Origin: Massilia sp. ZL223
GTDB lineage: Bacteria > Pseudomonadota > Gammaproteobacteria > Burkholderiales > Burkholderiaceae_D
Length of the DNA: 64,000 nt
Direction: 5' to 3'
Assembly (NCBI RefSeq): GCF_018119395.1
Contig: NZ_JAGPWD010000016.1
Coordinates: 36,063-100,062, forward strand
Shown: positions 26,575 through 34,780 of the stretch, piece after piece
Position numbering within the stretch: the stretch's first letter is position 1
Layout of the letters: each line of letters opens with the position of its first letter
Made by a program: the position numbers and the translations under genes
The notes under the pieces: model-generated
Told to the model about the DNA's origin: nothing
Seen by the model: only the letters and a program-made list of their open reading frames with translations
Database searches by the model: none

Positions 26575-29231
26575 CAGTAGCGCCGGACCAGCTCCGGCAC
26601 CGCATCGCGCTCCACCGGAGGGCTGAACAGGAAGCCCTGGTATTCGTCGCAGGCCATGCCGCGCAGGATCGCCAGCTGCCCGGCCGTCTCCACGCCCTCG
26701 GCCACCACCTTGAGCTTGAGGCCGCGCGCCAGGTTGACGATCGACAGGGCGATGGCCGCGCTGTCGCCGTCGCGGTCGAGGTCGCGCACGAAGGCGCGGT
26801 CCACCTTCAGGCGCGCCACCGGGAAGCGCTTCAGGTAGGCCAGGCTCGAATAGCCGGTGCCGAAGTCGTCGATCGACAGCTCCACGCCCAGGGCGCGGAT
26901 CTCGTGCATCAGCACGTCCACTTCTTCCTCGCGGCTCATGAGGGCGGTCTCGGTGATCTCCAGCTCCAGGCAGCCGCCGCCGACGCCGTACTCGGCGATG
27001 CAGCGGCGGATCGTGTCCAGCAGGGTTTTCTGGTACAGCTGGCGCGGCGACAGGTTCACCGCCACCTTCACCGGGCGTCCCAGCTGCGTGGCCCAGTCGC
27101 GCATCCGGCGGCAGGTTTCCTCCAGCGCCCAGGCGCCGATCGGGATGATCAGGCCGGTGCGCTCGGCGATCGGGATGAACTGGGCCGGCGACACCTCGCC
27201 CAGTTCGGCGCTGTTCCAGCGCATCAGGGCCTCGAAGCCGACGATCCGTTCGCCGTCGATGGTGACCTTGGGCTGAAACACCAGGCGCAGTTCGCGCCGC
27301 TCCAGCGCGCGCCGCAAATGCGCTTCCACGGTCAGGCGCTGGTCCAGGCTGCTGTGCATGCTGGCCGAGAAGAAGTGCACCGCCTCGCCGACCTCCACGC
27401 CATGGCCGCTGCAGGCGTTCTGGGCGGCGCGGTACAGTTCGTCGGCGCTGTGGCCGTCCTGGGGGAACATGGCCACGCCCAGCACCGGCTCCAGGTAGAA
27501 GTCGCGTCCGTCGAGGGAGAAGGGCGCGGACAGCAGGTCGTGCACCTGCATGGCGAAGCGCTCCACCGCGCCGCGGCTGGCGGCGGCGTCGAGCAGGAAG
27601 GCGAATTCGGCGCCGCGAATCCGGGCCACTATACCCGCAACCGCGCCGGCTTCGCCGCAGGCCGCGCGCAGCTGGTCGCCGATGCGGCGCAGCGCGCGGT
27701 CGCCGGCGTCGCGTCCCAGTAGGTCGACGATCTCGTGCAGGCGCTGGAACACCAGCACCATGGCGGCCAGGCTGCGTTCGCCCGTGGCCGCGGCGGGCAG
27801 GCGCGTCTCGAGCAGGCGCCAGAACTGGCTCTGGTTCGGCAGTCCGGTGAGCACGTCGAATTCGGCCAGGTAGGCCAGGCGCGCCTCGGCCCGTTCGCGC
27901 TCGGTGATGTCGGTCAGGACCGTGACCAGCTGCGCGTCGCCCCCTTCGCCAGTGAGGCGGGCGGTGAGCTCGATCACGGTGCGCGCTTCGCCGCCGCCGT
28001 CGCGCATGGTGCTGATCGACTCGGCGCTGCTGCCTTGTTCCAGCACCGCCTGGTAGCGCCGTTCGCGCTGCGCGTCCTCGCCGAGCACGGCGCGCTCCTC
28101 CATCTCCATCAGGTCTTCCGGGCGCCGTCCGACCAGGCGCCCGAAGGCTTCATTGGCCAGCACGATGCGGCGAGCGCTGTCCAGCACCCAGATCGGGGCG
28201 CCGACCGCGTTGATCAGGGAGGCCAGGTAATCGAAGCGGCGCGCCAGCCGCGATTCGCTGGCCGACAGCAGTTCGATCAGGCGGAACTGGCGGCGGGTGT
28301 CGCTGCCCACGCGCCAGGCCAGTACCGACAGCACGGCCGACAGCAGCAGGTAGAAGGCCAGCGCCGTCCACAGGCGGCCGTACCAGGATTCGAGCGCGGC
28401 CTCGCGGTTCAGGCCCGTGATGATCACCAGCGGGAAGCCTTCCACCGTATCGTAGCCGTACAGGCGGGGGATGCCGTCGAGCGGGCTGAGCGTCTCGATG
28501 CTGCCGCGCGGCGCCTGCGGCAAATAGCTCTTGAACAGCGGCGTATCCAGGAAGGAGCGGCCTATCCCTTCCGGAAAGCTCGGGCCCCGGATCAGCATGG
28601 TGCCGTCGCGGTGGAACAGGGTGACCGAGCCGCCCGGCCCCAGGTCGATCAGGCGGTAGATCCGTTCGAAGTGGGCGGAGTCCACCTGCGCCACCACGGT
28701 GCCAATGTGGCGGCTGGCGTTGTCGAACACATGGCGCGTGAAGTTGATGACCCCGCGGCCGCTCATGCGGTCGACCGCGTGGATGGCGATTTGCGGACTC
28801 GGTCCGCCCGGCGGCGGGGCGCTGAGCGCGGGCAGGGCGCGGGCGGCGCTGTGGTCCGCGCGCGAGCTGGCCAGCAGCTTGCCGGAGGCGTCGAAAGCGG
28901 CGATGCGCAGCAGGTAGGCATGGGCCGGGCCAGCGCTTTCCTCGGCCAGCAGGGGCGCCAGCGCAGCCGGGTCGCCGCGCCGCACGGCGCTCGCGGCGCG
29001 CTGCAGCGCGCTGTCGACGGCTTGCGCGACGCCGGTGGTCTGGGCGGCGAAGATGATGGCGATGTTGCGCAGGTTGGTCTTCTGGTCGCGCAGCGTGTCC
29101 TCGTAGCTGGCGTACAGCATCGAGGCCGTGACCATGCCCAGCGCTGCGATGAGCCCGGAGGCGATGATGACCAGCCTGGCCATCGGATAGGGGCGGGTTC
29201 GTGATCGTGCTGGATGGTCCGGTGTGTGCAT
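26571..29231 (-). CDS. membrane PAS-GGDEF(degenerate)-EAL c-di-GMP signalling protein
   Basis: 886 residues. One transmembrane helix (about 20-42), a periplasmic sensor region of about 240 residues, a second helix (about 290-312), a PAS domain (about 330-450), GGDEF (about 455-610) and EAL (about 625-880). The GGDEF signature reads RGAEF, so cyclase activity is probably lost. The EAL domain keeps FEALMRW, ELEITETALM, DDFGTGYSSL and AEGVET, as expected of an active c-di-GMP phosphodiesterase. The degenerate GGDEF may bind GTP as an activator, as in other such proteins. The start at 29231 is uncertain; Met17 (29183) is an alternative, and neither has a strong ribosome site. Confidence 0.9.
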   Translation of the reverse strand: MHTPDHPARSRTRPYPMARLVIIASGLIAALGMVTASMLYASYEDTLRDQKTNLRNIAIIFAAQTTGVAQAVDSALQRAASAVRRGDPAALAPLLAEESAGPAHAYLLRIAAFDASGKLLASSRADHSAARALPALSAPPPGGPSPQIAIHAVDRMSGRGVINFTRHVFDNASRHIGTVVAQVDSAHFERIYRLIDLGPGGSVTLFHRDGTMLIRGPSFPEGIGRSFLDTPLFKSYLPQAPRGSIETLSPLDGIPRLYGYDTVEGFPLVIITGLNREAALESWYGRLWTALAFYLLLSAVLSVLAWRVGSDTRRQFRLIELLSASESRLARRFDYLASLINAVGAPIWVLDSARRIVLANEAFGRLVGRRPEDLMEMEERAVLGEDAQRERRYQAVLEQGSSAESISTMRDGGGEARTVIELTARLTGEGGDAQLVTVLTDITERERAEARLAYLAEFDVLTGLPNQSQFWRLLETRLPAAATGERSLAAMVLVFQRLHEIVDLLGRDAGDRALRRIGDQLRAACGEAGAVAGIVARIRGAEFAFLLDAAASRGAVERFAMQVHDLLSAPFSLDGRDFYLEPVLGVAMFPQDGHSADELYRAAQNACSGHGVEVGEAVHFFSASMHSSLDQRLTVEAHLRRALERRELRLVFQPKVTIDGERIVGFEALMRWNSAELGEVSPAQFIPIAERTGLIIPIGAWALEETCRRMRDWATQLGRPVKVAVNLSPRQLYQKTLLDTIRRCIAEYGVGGGCLELEITETALMSREEEVDVLMHEIRALGVELSIDDFGTGYSSLAYLKRFPVARLKVDRAFVRDLDRDGDSAAIALSIVNLARGLKLKVVAEGVETAGQLAILRGMACDEYQGFLFSPPVERDAVPELVRRYC

Positions 29232-29322
29232 GCCTGTCCGCCGAGTGGTCGATCGACCGGTGTGTCGATTTTACATCGGCGCTTGCTTTGGAGGCACGCG
29301 GGATGCCTGGCGGCAGGGGGCG

Positions 29323-29351
29323 AAAAAAACGGCCGGGATGAACCCGGCCGT
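29323..29351 (-). terminator. rho-independent terminator of the small membrane protein gene
   Basis: Read leftward: ACGGCCGGG, loop, CCCGGCCGT, then seven T residues. It lies 48 bases after the stop of the 29399-29770 gene. Confidence 0.9.
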
Positions 29352-29398
29352 GAAGGAGGAGGTAAGCGAGGAAATCGGTGAAGCGATCAGTAAGTCGG

Positions 29399-29770
29399 TC
29401 AGGCGGCGACAGGCTTGGCCAGGCGCGCCTTGCGCGAGCGGCTGGCCAGGTACCAGACCAGGGCGACCGGCAGCAGCAGGGGCAGCAGCAGCGGCGAGAT
29501 CAGGACCGCCAGCGAGACCGCGCCCAGGCCCAGCGCGCCCAGCAGGATCACGCCGACGCCGGCGAACACCACTGCCAGCACTACGCCGACCACCGTCATC
29601 ACCAGCAGGCCGAGGAGGGTGCCGCCGCCCGCCAGCAGCATGCCGAGCAGCGCGCCGAAAGGACCGTCGAATTCTTCGCCATCGAGATGGAAGTGCATGC
29701 CGGTGTCGAACATGTCCCACAGCAGTACGGCAAACAGGGCGATCAGGATATACGGGGCATACTTTTTCAT
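29399..29770 (-). CDS. small Gly/Leu/Val-rich membrane protein
   Basis: 123 residues, with the ATG at 29770 chosen by AGAGGA just upstream. A first helix (YILIALFAVLLWDMF) precedes a short acidic, His-containing loop (MHFHLDGEEFDG). Two long, glycine-rich hydrophobic segments follow (about 38-72 and 75-105), and the tail is basic. No family was recognised. It may be a stress-related membrane protein. A strong terminator follows, so it is a single-gene unit. Confidence 0.7.
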   Translation of the reverse strand: MKKYAPYILIALFAVLLWDMFDTGMHFHLDGEEFDGPFGALLGMLLAGGGTLLGLLVMTVVGVVLAVVFAGVGVILLGALGLGAVSLAVLISPLLLPLLLPVALVWYLASRSRKARLAKPVAA

Positions 29771-29938
29771 GGCGGTCCTCTTGAGGTTAGGGCATCGCAG
29801 CGGTTTCGGACAGTGCGCTTTGCATGGTTCTACTGTAGGCCCGGGCGCCGCGGCGAACCATCGGTATGCGACAAAATGCATTTTTTGCGGGGCGAGCGGC
29901 CAGCCCGCGCGACAGGCCGAGCAGGCGCCGATTTTTCC

Positions 29939-29966
29939 TTGTAATGCGCAGATTGTTTCCTATACT
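29939..29966 (+). promoter_or_regulatory. sigma-70-like promoter of the 77-residue Pro-rich gene
   Basis: TTGTAA (29939-29944), a 16-base spacer, and TATACT (29961-29966). The predicted leader to the ATG at 29996 is about 23 bases and holds AGGGGG. Confidence 0.65.
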
Positions 29967-29995
29967 GACAGCCTGCTCTGTGACAGGGGGATCCT

Positions 29996-30229
29996 ATGTA
30001 CGCTGAGTTTCATGGAATCCGGGACCACCTGGCTGAACCGCATCCGGTGCTGGCCAACAGCGGTCCCAAAGGCCCGCCATCGGCGCCGCCTACGATACCG
30101 CCGATCATCATCAATCCCTTCAATCGGCACACACCGCCACCGGCCGTCGATCCGCGCCCGGTGCCGCCGGGCCCGCCGCTGCGCCCGCCGCGGGGGCCGG
30201 ACTGGCGTTGCCCGCGCGTTGCACACTAG
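29996..30229 (+). CDS. 77-residue proline-rich small protein
   Basis: The frame starts MYAEFHGIRDHLAEPH and then becomes very Pro-rich (about 25 Pro) with basic and aromatic residues at the end. It has a good promoter and an AGGGGG ribosome site five bases from the ATG, so expression is likely despite the small size. There is no signal peptide or membrane helix and no recognised family. Together with the frame at 18490 it is one of two tiny Pro-rich genes in the window, both starting Met-Tyr. Confidence 0.55.
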   Translation: MYAEFHGIRDHLAEPHPVLANSGPKGPPSAPPTIPPIIINPFNRHTPPPAVDPRPVPPGPPLRPPRGPDWRCPRVAH

Positions 30230-30252
30230 TTAATATTGTCCGCACGAAAAGG

Positions 30253-30278
30253 TAGCGAAGCGGGCTAGCGAAGCGGGC
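30253..30278. repeat. 13-bp tandem duplication
   Basis: TAGCGAAGCGGGC occurs twice in a row. The second copy runs into GAAGCGGGCTTC, a small hairpin. It lies between the Pro-rich gene and the next gene and could be a weak terminator remnant. Confidence 0.7.
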
Positions 30279-30346
30279 TTCTTCATGTGCCCGGTTTCCT
30301 CTATGATCTCTGCTTTGGGCTGCGGCCCGCGGAAGGAAACCGAAAC

Positions 30347-30847
30347 ATGAACGACGACATCCACGATCACCAATCCGACGACGACGCGCCGGTCCAGGAA
30401 GCCCGCCTGTGGCAGGGCAATGGCTGGACCGCGCGCGTCATCAAGAACGAAGACGACGAGGGCTGGGCCGTGGCGATGTACAAGGACGGCGAGCCGGAGC
30501 CGGCCCTGGTCGGGCCCTGGACCATGGGGCGCGACAAGAAGAACCCCAAGCCGCTCGATGTGAACGCATTCAACACCCTGATCAAGACGGCCTCGGAAGT
30601 CATCCGCCGCCACGAACAGCACCTGCACGCGATCCTGCACAAGAGCACCGTGGTCTCGACCGAACAGGGCGAGCTCAAGGTGACCTTGGACATCGTGCCG
30701 GACGACGACGATCCCTACGGCATGCTCGCGGCCACCGACGAGATGGGCGAGCAGGTGGCGAAGGTGCGCGTGCCGGCCAGCTTCAAGCTGACGCCCTCCT
30801 CGGCCGAGGCCTGGATCGAGAGCGGCTTCCGCGCCCCGCGCGCATGA
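30347..30847 (+). CDS. conserved-looking hypothetical protein, acidic
   Basis: 166 residues. The N-terminus is acidic and disordered (MNDDIHDHQSDDD). A globular part follows, with strands around ARLWQGNGWTARVIKNEDDEG and a helix from about 70 to 100 containing ASEVIRRHEQHLHAI. The ATG at 30347 follows GGAAGGAAAC. There is no signal peptide or known catalytic motif. Codon use matches the neighbours. I do not recognise the family. Confidence 0.7.
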   Translation: MNDDIHDHQSDDDAPVQEARLWQGNGWTARVIKNEDDEGWAVAMYKDGEPEPALVGPWTMGRDKKNPKPLDVNAFNTLIKTASEVIRRHEQHLHAILHKSTVVSTEQGELKVTLDIVPDDDDPYGMLAATDEMGEQVAKVRVPASFKLTPSSAEAWIESGFRAPRA

Positions 30848-30955
30848 CTCAATAAATAAGTAAGCAATCCGCCACATCGGCCACGCCGGACCTCCTCCGG
30901 CGCGGTGCAAGCTGGTACTATTTCCCCTGGGAATCAACTATTACATGGGGAAGCA

Positions 30956-32887
30956 ATGGAACGTCTTGACCGGCTGGAAGCGGTCCAGTCGATGCTGCTC
31001 GAGATCGGGCAACTGTCGACCAGCTGCAGCGACATCGTCGAATTCATCGCCGCGGTGCACCGCGCGCTGGGCCGCATCATGTATGCGGCCAACTTCTACG
31101 TGGCCTTGTCGGATCAGGAAGACGGTTCGGTGCGCTTCGTCTATTTCGTCGACGAAGAGGACGAGACGCCGGACGCCTTCGAGCGCATCACCCTGGCCGC
31201 GCCCGACGAGTCGCCCACCGCCTGGGTGCTGGTCAACCGCCAGCGCCTGATGATCACGGCCGACGACTTCGCGGCTGCCGAGGCCAAGGGCATCAAGTGG
31301 GGACAGGGCAGCGCCGCCGAGCACTGGATGGGTGCGCCCTTGCTGGACCAGCACCACCAGGCGCTGGGCGCCATGGTGATCCAGAGCTACACCGAGGGCA
31401 TCCGCTACAGCGAGGAAGACCAGGCGCTGTTCACCCAGATCGCCAACCATGTGTCGAACGCCCTCCAGGGCCTGCAGAGCATGGACCGGCTGGAGCGCGC
31501 GGTGCAGGAGCGCACCACCGCGCTTGCCGTCGAAGTGGCCGAGCGCCGCCGCGCCGAGCAGGTGCAGCACGCGCTGTACCAGATCGCCAACCTGTCGGCC
31601 CAGGCGCTCGACACCGAAATCCTGAGCGCCAGCCTGCACCGCATCATCGGCGAGCTGATGGTGGCGGAAAATTTCCTGATCGGCCTGTATCACCCGGAGA
31701 CCCAGGAAATCAGCATTCCCTATTTCGTCGACCAGAAGGACGACGAGGCGCCGCTCAAGCGCTTCCCCTTCGGCAAGGCGATGTGTTCCTATGTACTGTC
31801 GAGCAAGCAGGCCCAGCTGCACGACACCGGCAGTTTCCGCCGCCTGGTGGCGAGCGGCCTGGTCAAGGAACCGCTGGGCAATACCGACATCGCCAGCTGG
31901 ATGGGCGCGCCGATGCTGGTCCACGAGCAGCCCTACGGCGTGCTGGTGGTGCAGAGCTACGACCCGTCCATCGTCTATACGAAAGCCGACCTCGACCTGC
32001 TGGCCTTCATGGCCAGCCACGTGGCGGTGGCGATCGCGCGCATGCAGGCCGACCGCGCGATCCGCAAGGCCAAGGAGCGCCTGGAAGAGCAGAACGCTGT
32101 CCTGGTCGAGGCCCAGGCCGAGCTGGTGCGCCAGGAAAAGCTGGCCTCGCTGGGCCGCCTGGTGGCGGGCGTGGCGCACGAGATCAACACGCCGCTGGGC
32201 ATCTGCGTGACGGCGACCAGCCACCTGGTGCAGGAGCTCAAGCTCACGCGCGAGGAGCTGGCGGCGGGCGAGATGACCGAGGACAGCCTGAACGCCTTCC
32301 TCGACATCGTCGACCAGTCGCTGCGCATCATGACCACCAACACCCAGCGCGCGGCGGCCCTGGTGCGCAGCTTCAAGCAGGTGGCGGTGGACCAGTCCTC
32401 GGACGACATCCGCAGCTTCAACCTGAACACCTACCTGAACGAAGTGCTGCTGTCGCTGCAGCCCAAGCTCAAGGGACGGCCGGTCAAGGTCGAGCTGGAC
32501 TGCCCGAAGGACCTGGTGCTGGACAGCTTCCCGGGCGCGGTGTCGCAGATCCTCACCAACATGGTGGTCAATTCGCTGGTGCACGGCTTCGAGCGCGAGC
32601 AGGCGGGAACGATTGCGATCCGCGCGGTGGTGGAGGACGACATGGTGGCCTTCGACTACGCGGACGACGGGATGGGGATGGACCAGGACACGCTGGACAA
32701 GCTGTTCGATCCCTTCTTCACCACCAAGCGCGGCGCGGGCGGCAGCGGGCTGGGGGCGCATATTTTGTACAACCTGGTGACGGGGGCGCTCGGTGGCACC
32801 GTGCGTGTGGAGAGCGCGCCGGGGAAGGGCTTGCAGTACCACCTGAAGTTCCCGCGTTCGCAGCGCAAGGAAAAGGCTGCGGCCTAA
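30956..32887 (+). CDS. soluble sensor histidine kinase with two GAF domains
   Basis: 643 residues without membrane helices. GAF1 (about 15-180) and GAF2 (about 220-375) resemble each other (both have a YFVD-x-K/E-D element and an SWMGAP or HWMGAP motif). A coiled linker leads to HisKA with phospho-acceptor His at about 408 (GVAHEINTPLG). The ATPase domain has the N-box NMVVNSLVHGF, G1 YADDGMGMD, F-box FDPFFTTKRG and G2 GSGLGAHI. It should autophosphorylate in response to a small molecule or redox signal bound by GAF. The ATG at 30956 has GGGGAA upstream. The convergent REC/HD-GYP gene next door is a plausible partner. Confidence 0.92.
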   Translation: MERLDRLEAVQSMLLEIGQLSTSCSDIVEFIAAVHRALGRIMYAANFYVALSDQEDGSVRFVYFVDEEDETPDAFERITLAAPDESPTAWVLVNRQRLMITADDFAAAEAKGIKWGQGSAAEHWMGAPLLDQHHQALGAMVIQSYTEGIRYSEEDQALFTQIANHVSNALQGLQSMDRLERAVQERTTALAVEVAERRRAEQVQHALYQIANLSAQALDTEILSASLHRIIGELMVAENFLIGLYHPETQEISIPYFVDQKDDEAPLKRFPFGKAMCSYVLSSKQAQLHDTGSFRRLVASGLVKEPLGNTDIASWMGAPMLVHEQPYGVLVVQSYDPSIVYTKADLDLLAFMASHVAVAIARMQADRAIRKAKERLEEQNAVLVEAQAELVRQEKLASLGRLVAGVAHEINTPLGICVTATSHLVQELKLTREELAAGEMTEDSLNAFLDIVDQSLRIMTTNTQRAAALVRSFKQVAVDQSSDDIRSFNLNTYLNEVLLSLQPKLKGRPVKVELDCPKDLVLDSFPGAVSQILTNMVVNSLVHGFEREQAGTIAIRAVVEDDMVAFDYADDGMGMDQDTLDKLFDPFFTTKRGAGGSGLGAHILYNLVTGALGGTVRVESAPGKGLQYHLKFPRSQRKEKAAA

Positions 32888-32909
32888 ACGTCAGCCCGCT
32901 CCTTGTAAA

Positions 32910-33013
32910 CGTCATCCCGGCGAAGGCCGGGACCCAAGTCCGTAGCGCAGCCACTTAGTCAAACGCAGTGGGTCTGCGGGCAAACTTGGGTCCCGGCCTT
33001 CGCCGGGATGACG
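32910..33013. repeat. REP/BIME-like element: 30-bp perfect inverted repeats
   Basis: The left arm (32910-32939) begins CGTCATCCCGGCGAAGGC, and the right arm (32984-33013) is its exact reverse complement over 30 bases; 44 bases separate them. Each arm also folds on itself (CCCGGC-GAAG-GCCGGG). This is the form of extragenic palindromic repeats, and it sits between two convergent genes, where such elements usually lie. It probably also ends transcription from both sides. Confidence 0.85.
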
Positions 33014-33052
33014 GTTTTGAAGCTGGTGGTGAAAGGTGACGCAGGCGGTTGA

Positions 33053-34564
33053 TTAATCCGCGTCAGGCCAGTTCTTGTTGATCGCGATCGCCTTGTCCAT
33101 GTTCTTGATGAGCAGGTCGACGTAATACGGATCGAGATGATGCCCCGCCACCTCGCGCAGGTGCTCGGTGACCTTCTCGGCCGGCCAGGCGTCCTTGTAG
33201 CAGCGCTTGTGGCTCAGCGCGTCGAACACATCGGCCACGGCCACGATGCGCGCGTACGGGTGGATGTCCGCGCCCTTCAGCCCCTGCGGATAGCCGGTGC
33301 CGTCGAATTTCTCGTGGTGCTGGTGCGCGATCACCGCCGCCGCCTTCAGGATCGGACGCGAGGAGCCGTCCAGGATCTGCAGGCCGACCGTCGGGTGCTG
33401 GCGCATGATTTCCCATTCTCCCTCGGTCAGGCGGCCCGGCTTGAGCAGCACCGCGTCCGGGGTCGCGATCTTGCCGACGTCGTGCATCGGCGCGGCGTGC
33501 ATCAGCACCGCCGTCTCTTCGTCCGGCATGCCCGAGGCCTGGGCCAGCAGGTGGCAGACCTGGGACATGCGGCGCACGTGGTTGCCGGCTTCGTTCGAGC
33601 GCGATTCGACCACGTCGCCCAGGCGCAGGATCAGCTCGGCCTGGGTATCGGTGATTTCCTGGTTCAGCAGGATGTTGTCGAAGGCGATCGTCACGCCCGA
33701 GCAGAATACTTCGAGCAGCTGGGCGTCGATTTCGGAGATCTCTTCCACGCCCTTGAGCACCAGCAGCGACGCCTTGCCGCTGTTGTTCGGGAAGTAGCCG
33801 ACATAGGTGTCGCCGTGCAGGCGCGAGATGCGGTTGTGGCGTGCGTCGTCGAGCTGGGCCACCAGTTCCGGGCCGATCTCGTCGCCGCCCAGGTCCCCGA
33901 TCTGGGCCAGCACTTCGTACTGGCTCTCGCCCGTGATCACGCTGGCGCCCTTCAGGCGCAGCAGCATGCTCTGTTCAAGGCGCAGCAGCGCCACCACCTG
34001 CTGCAGCAGGCCGTTGGCGAAGTCTTTCAGGCTGCGCTGCTTGAACAGGTGGCTCGAGGCCGCGATCACGCGCTCCAGGCCTTCGCGGTAGCTGTGCTGC
34101 ACGCGGCGCGCTTCCTCGACCTTCATGATGTCGCGGTAGGCGCGCAGGGCGGCGAAGGTGGTCGTGAACAGCTTGGTGCGATCGAGCTCGGTCTTTTCCT
34201 TGTAGTCGTTGATGTCGTAGTCGACGATCACGCGCTCTTCCGGCGCCTGGCCCGGCTGGCCGGTGCGCAGCACGATGCGGGTAAACTGGTTATCCAGCTC
34301 CTGGCGCATCCAGCGCGCCACTTCCAGGCCGCTGTCCTCGCGCTCCATCACCACGTCCAGGAACACCAGGGCAATGTCCTTCTCGCGCGCCAGCACCTGC
34401 TTCGCCTCTTCCCCGCTGTAGGCATGCACGAAGGACAACGCACGGCCGTCCAGGCGGAAGCGCGACAGGGTCAGCTTGGTGATGTCATGGATATCGGGTT
34501 CATCGTCGACCAACAACACTTTCCATGGTGCCAGCTTGGGCGCGGCGGAGGACAGGAAGGACAT
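33053..34564 (-). CDS. response regulator with REC, DUF3369 and HD-GYP domains
   Basis: 503 residues. The receiver has the acidic pair VLLVDDEPD (Asp20, Asp21), phospho-acceptor Asp70 in LVFLDVVM, and a Thr/Lys region (RTGQPG, YKEKTE). A middle domain of about 150 residues fits DUF3369. The C-terminal HD-GYP domain shows HVRRMS, MHDVGKIATPD, HHEKFDGTGYPQGLKG and VADVFDALSH. The GYP motif is present, so c-di-GMP hydrolysis controlled by phosphorylation is expected. The ATG at 34564 was chosen because the family starts close to the receiver. It converges on the histidine kinase gene across the REP element. Confidence 0.92.
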   Translation of the reverse strand: MSFLSSAAPKLAPWKVLLVDDEPDIHDITKLTLSRFRLDGRALSFVHAYSGEEAKQVLAREKDIALVFLDVVMEREDSGLEVARWMRQELDNQFTRIVLRTGQPGQAPEERVIVDYDINDYKEKTELDRTKLFTTTFAALRAYRDIMKVEEARRVQHSYREGLERVIAASSHLFKQRSLKDFANGLLQQVVALLRLEQSMLLRLKGASVITGESQYEVLAQIGDLGGDEIGPELVAQLDDARHNRISRLHGDTYVGYFPNNSGKASLLVLKGVEEISEIDAQLLEVFCSGVTIAFDNILLNQEITDTQAELILRLGDVVESRSNEAGNHVRRMSQVCHLLAQASGMPDEETAVLMHAAPMHDVGKIATPDAVLLKPGRLTEGEWEIMRQHPTVGLQILDGSSRPILKAAAVIAHQHHEKFDGTGYPQGLKGADIHPYARIVAVADVFDALSHKRCYKDAWPAEKVTEHLREVAGHHLDPYYVDLLIKNMDKAIAINKNWPDAD

Positions 34565-34780
34565 AAACGTGTTCCGATACCGTGATGATGGAGTTAACGG
34601 GGCGCGTGCCTGGGAAAAAGATAGCCGCGAGTCAAGTTGATTGTAGTATGGCTCATGATCATTAACAACAGGCAATATTAAAAGTGTTGGCGAAAGATGT
34701 CACATCCGGCATGCATACGAAATAACGGATTCAGCCGCGGCAGGAAAATGCGCCGTCGTAGTGCGCCTTGATGGCAGATG

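Noticed and set aside
30230..30937. Leftward frame of 235 codons opposite the 166-residue hypothetical gene
   Set aside because: The plus-strand frame has a proper ribosome site and an acidic, natural composition; the minus frame has none of these.
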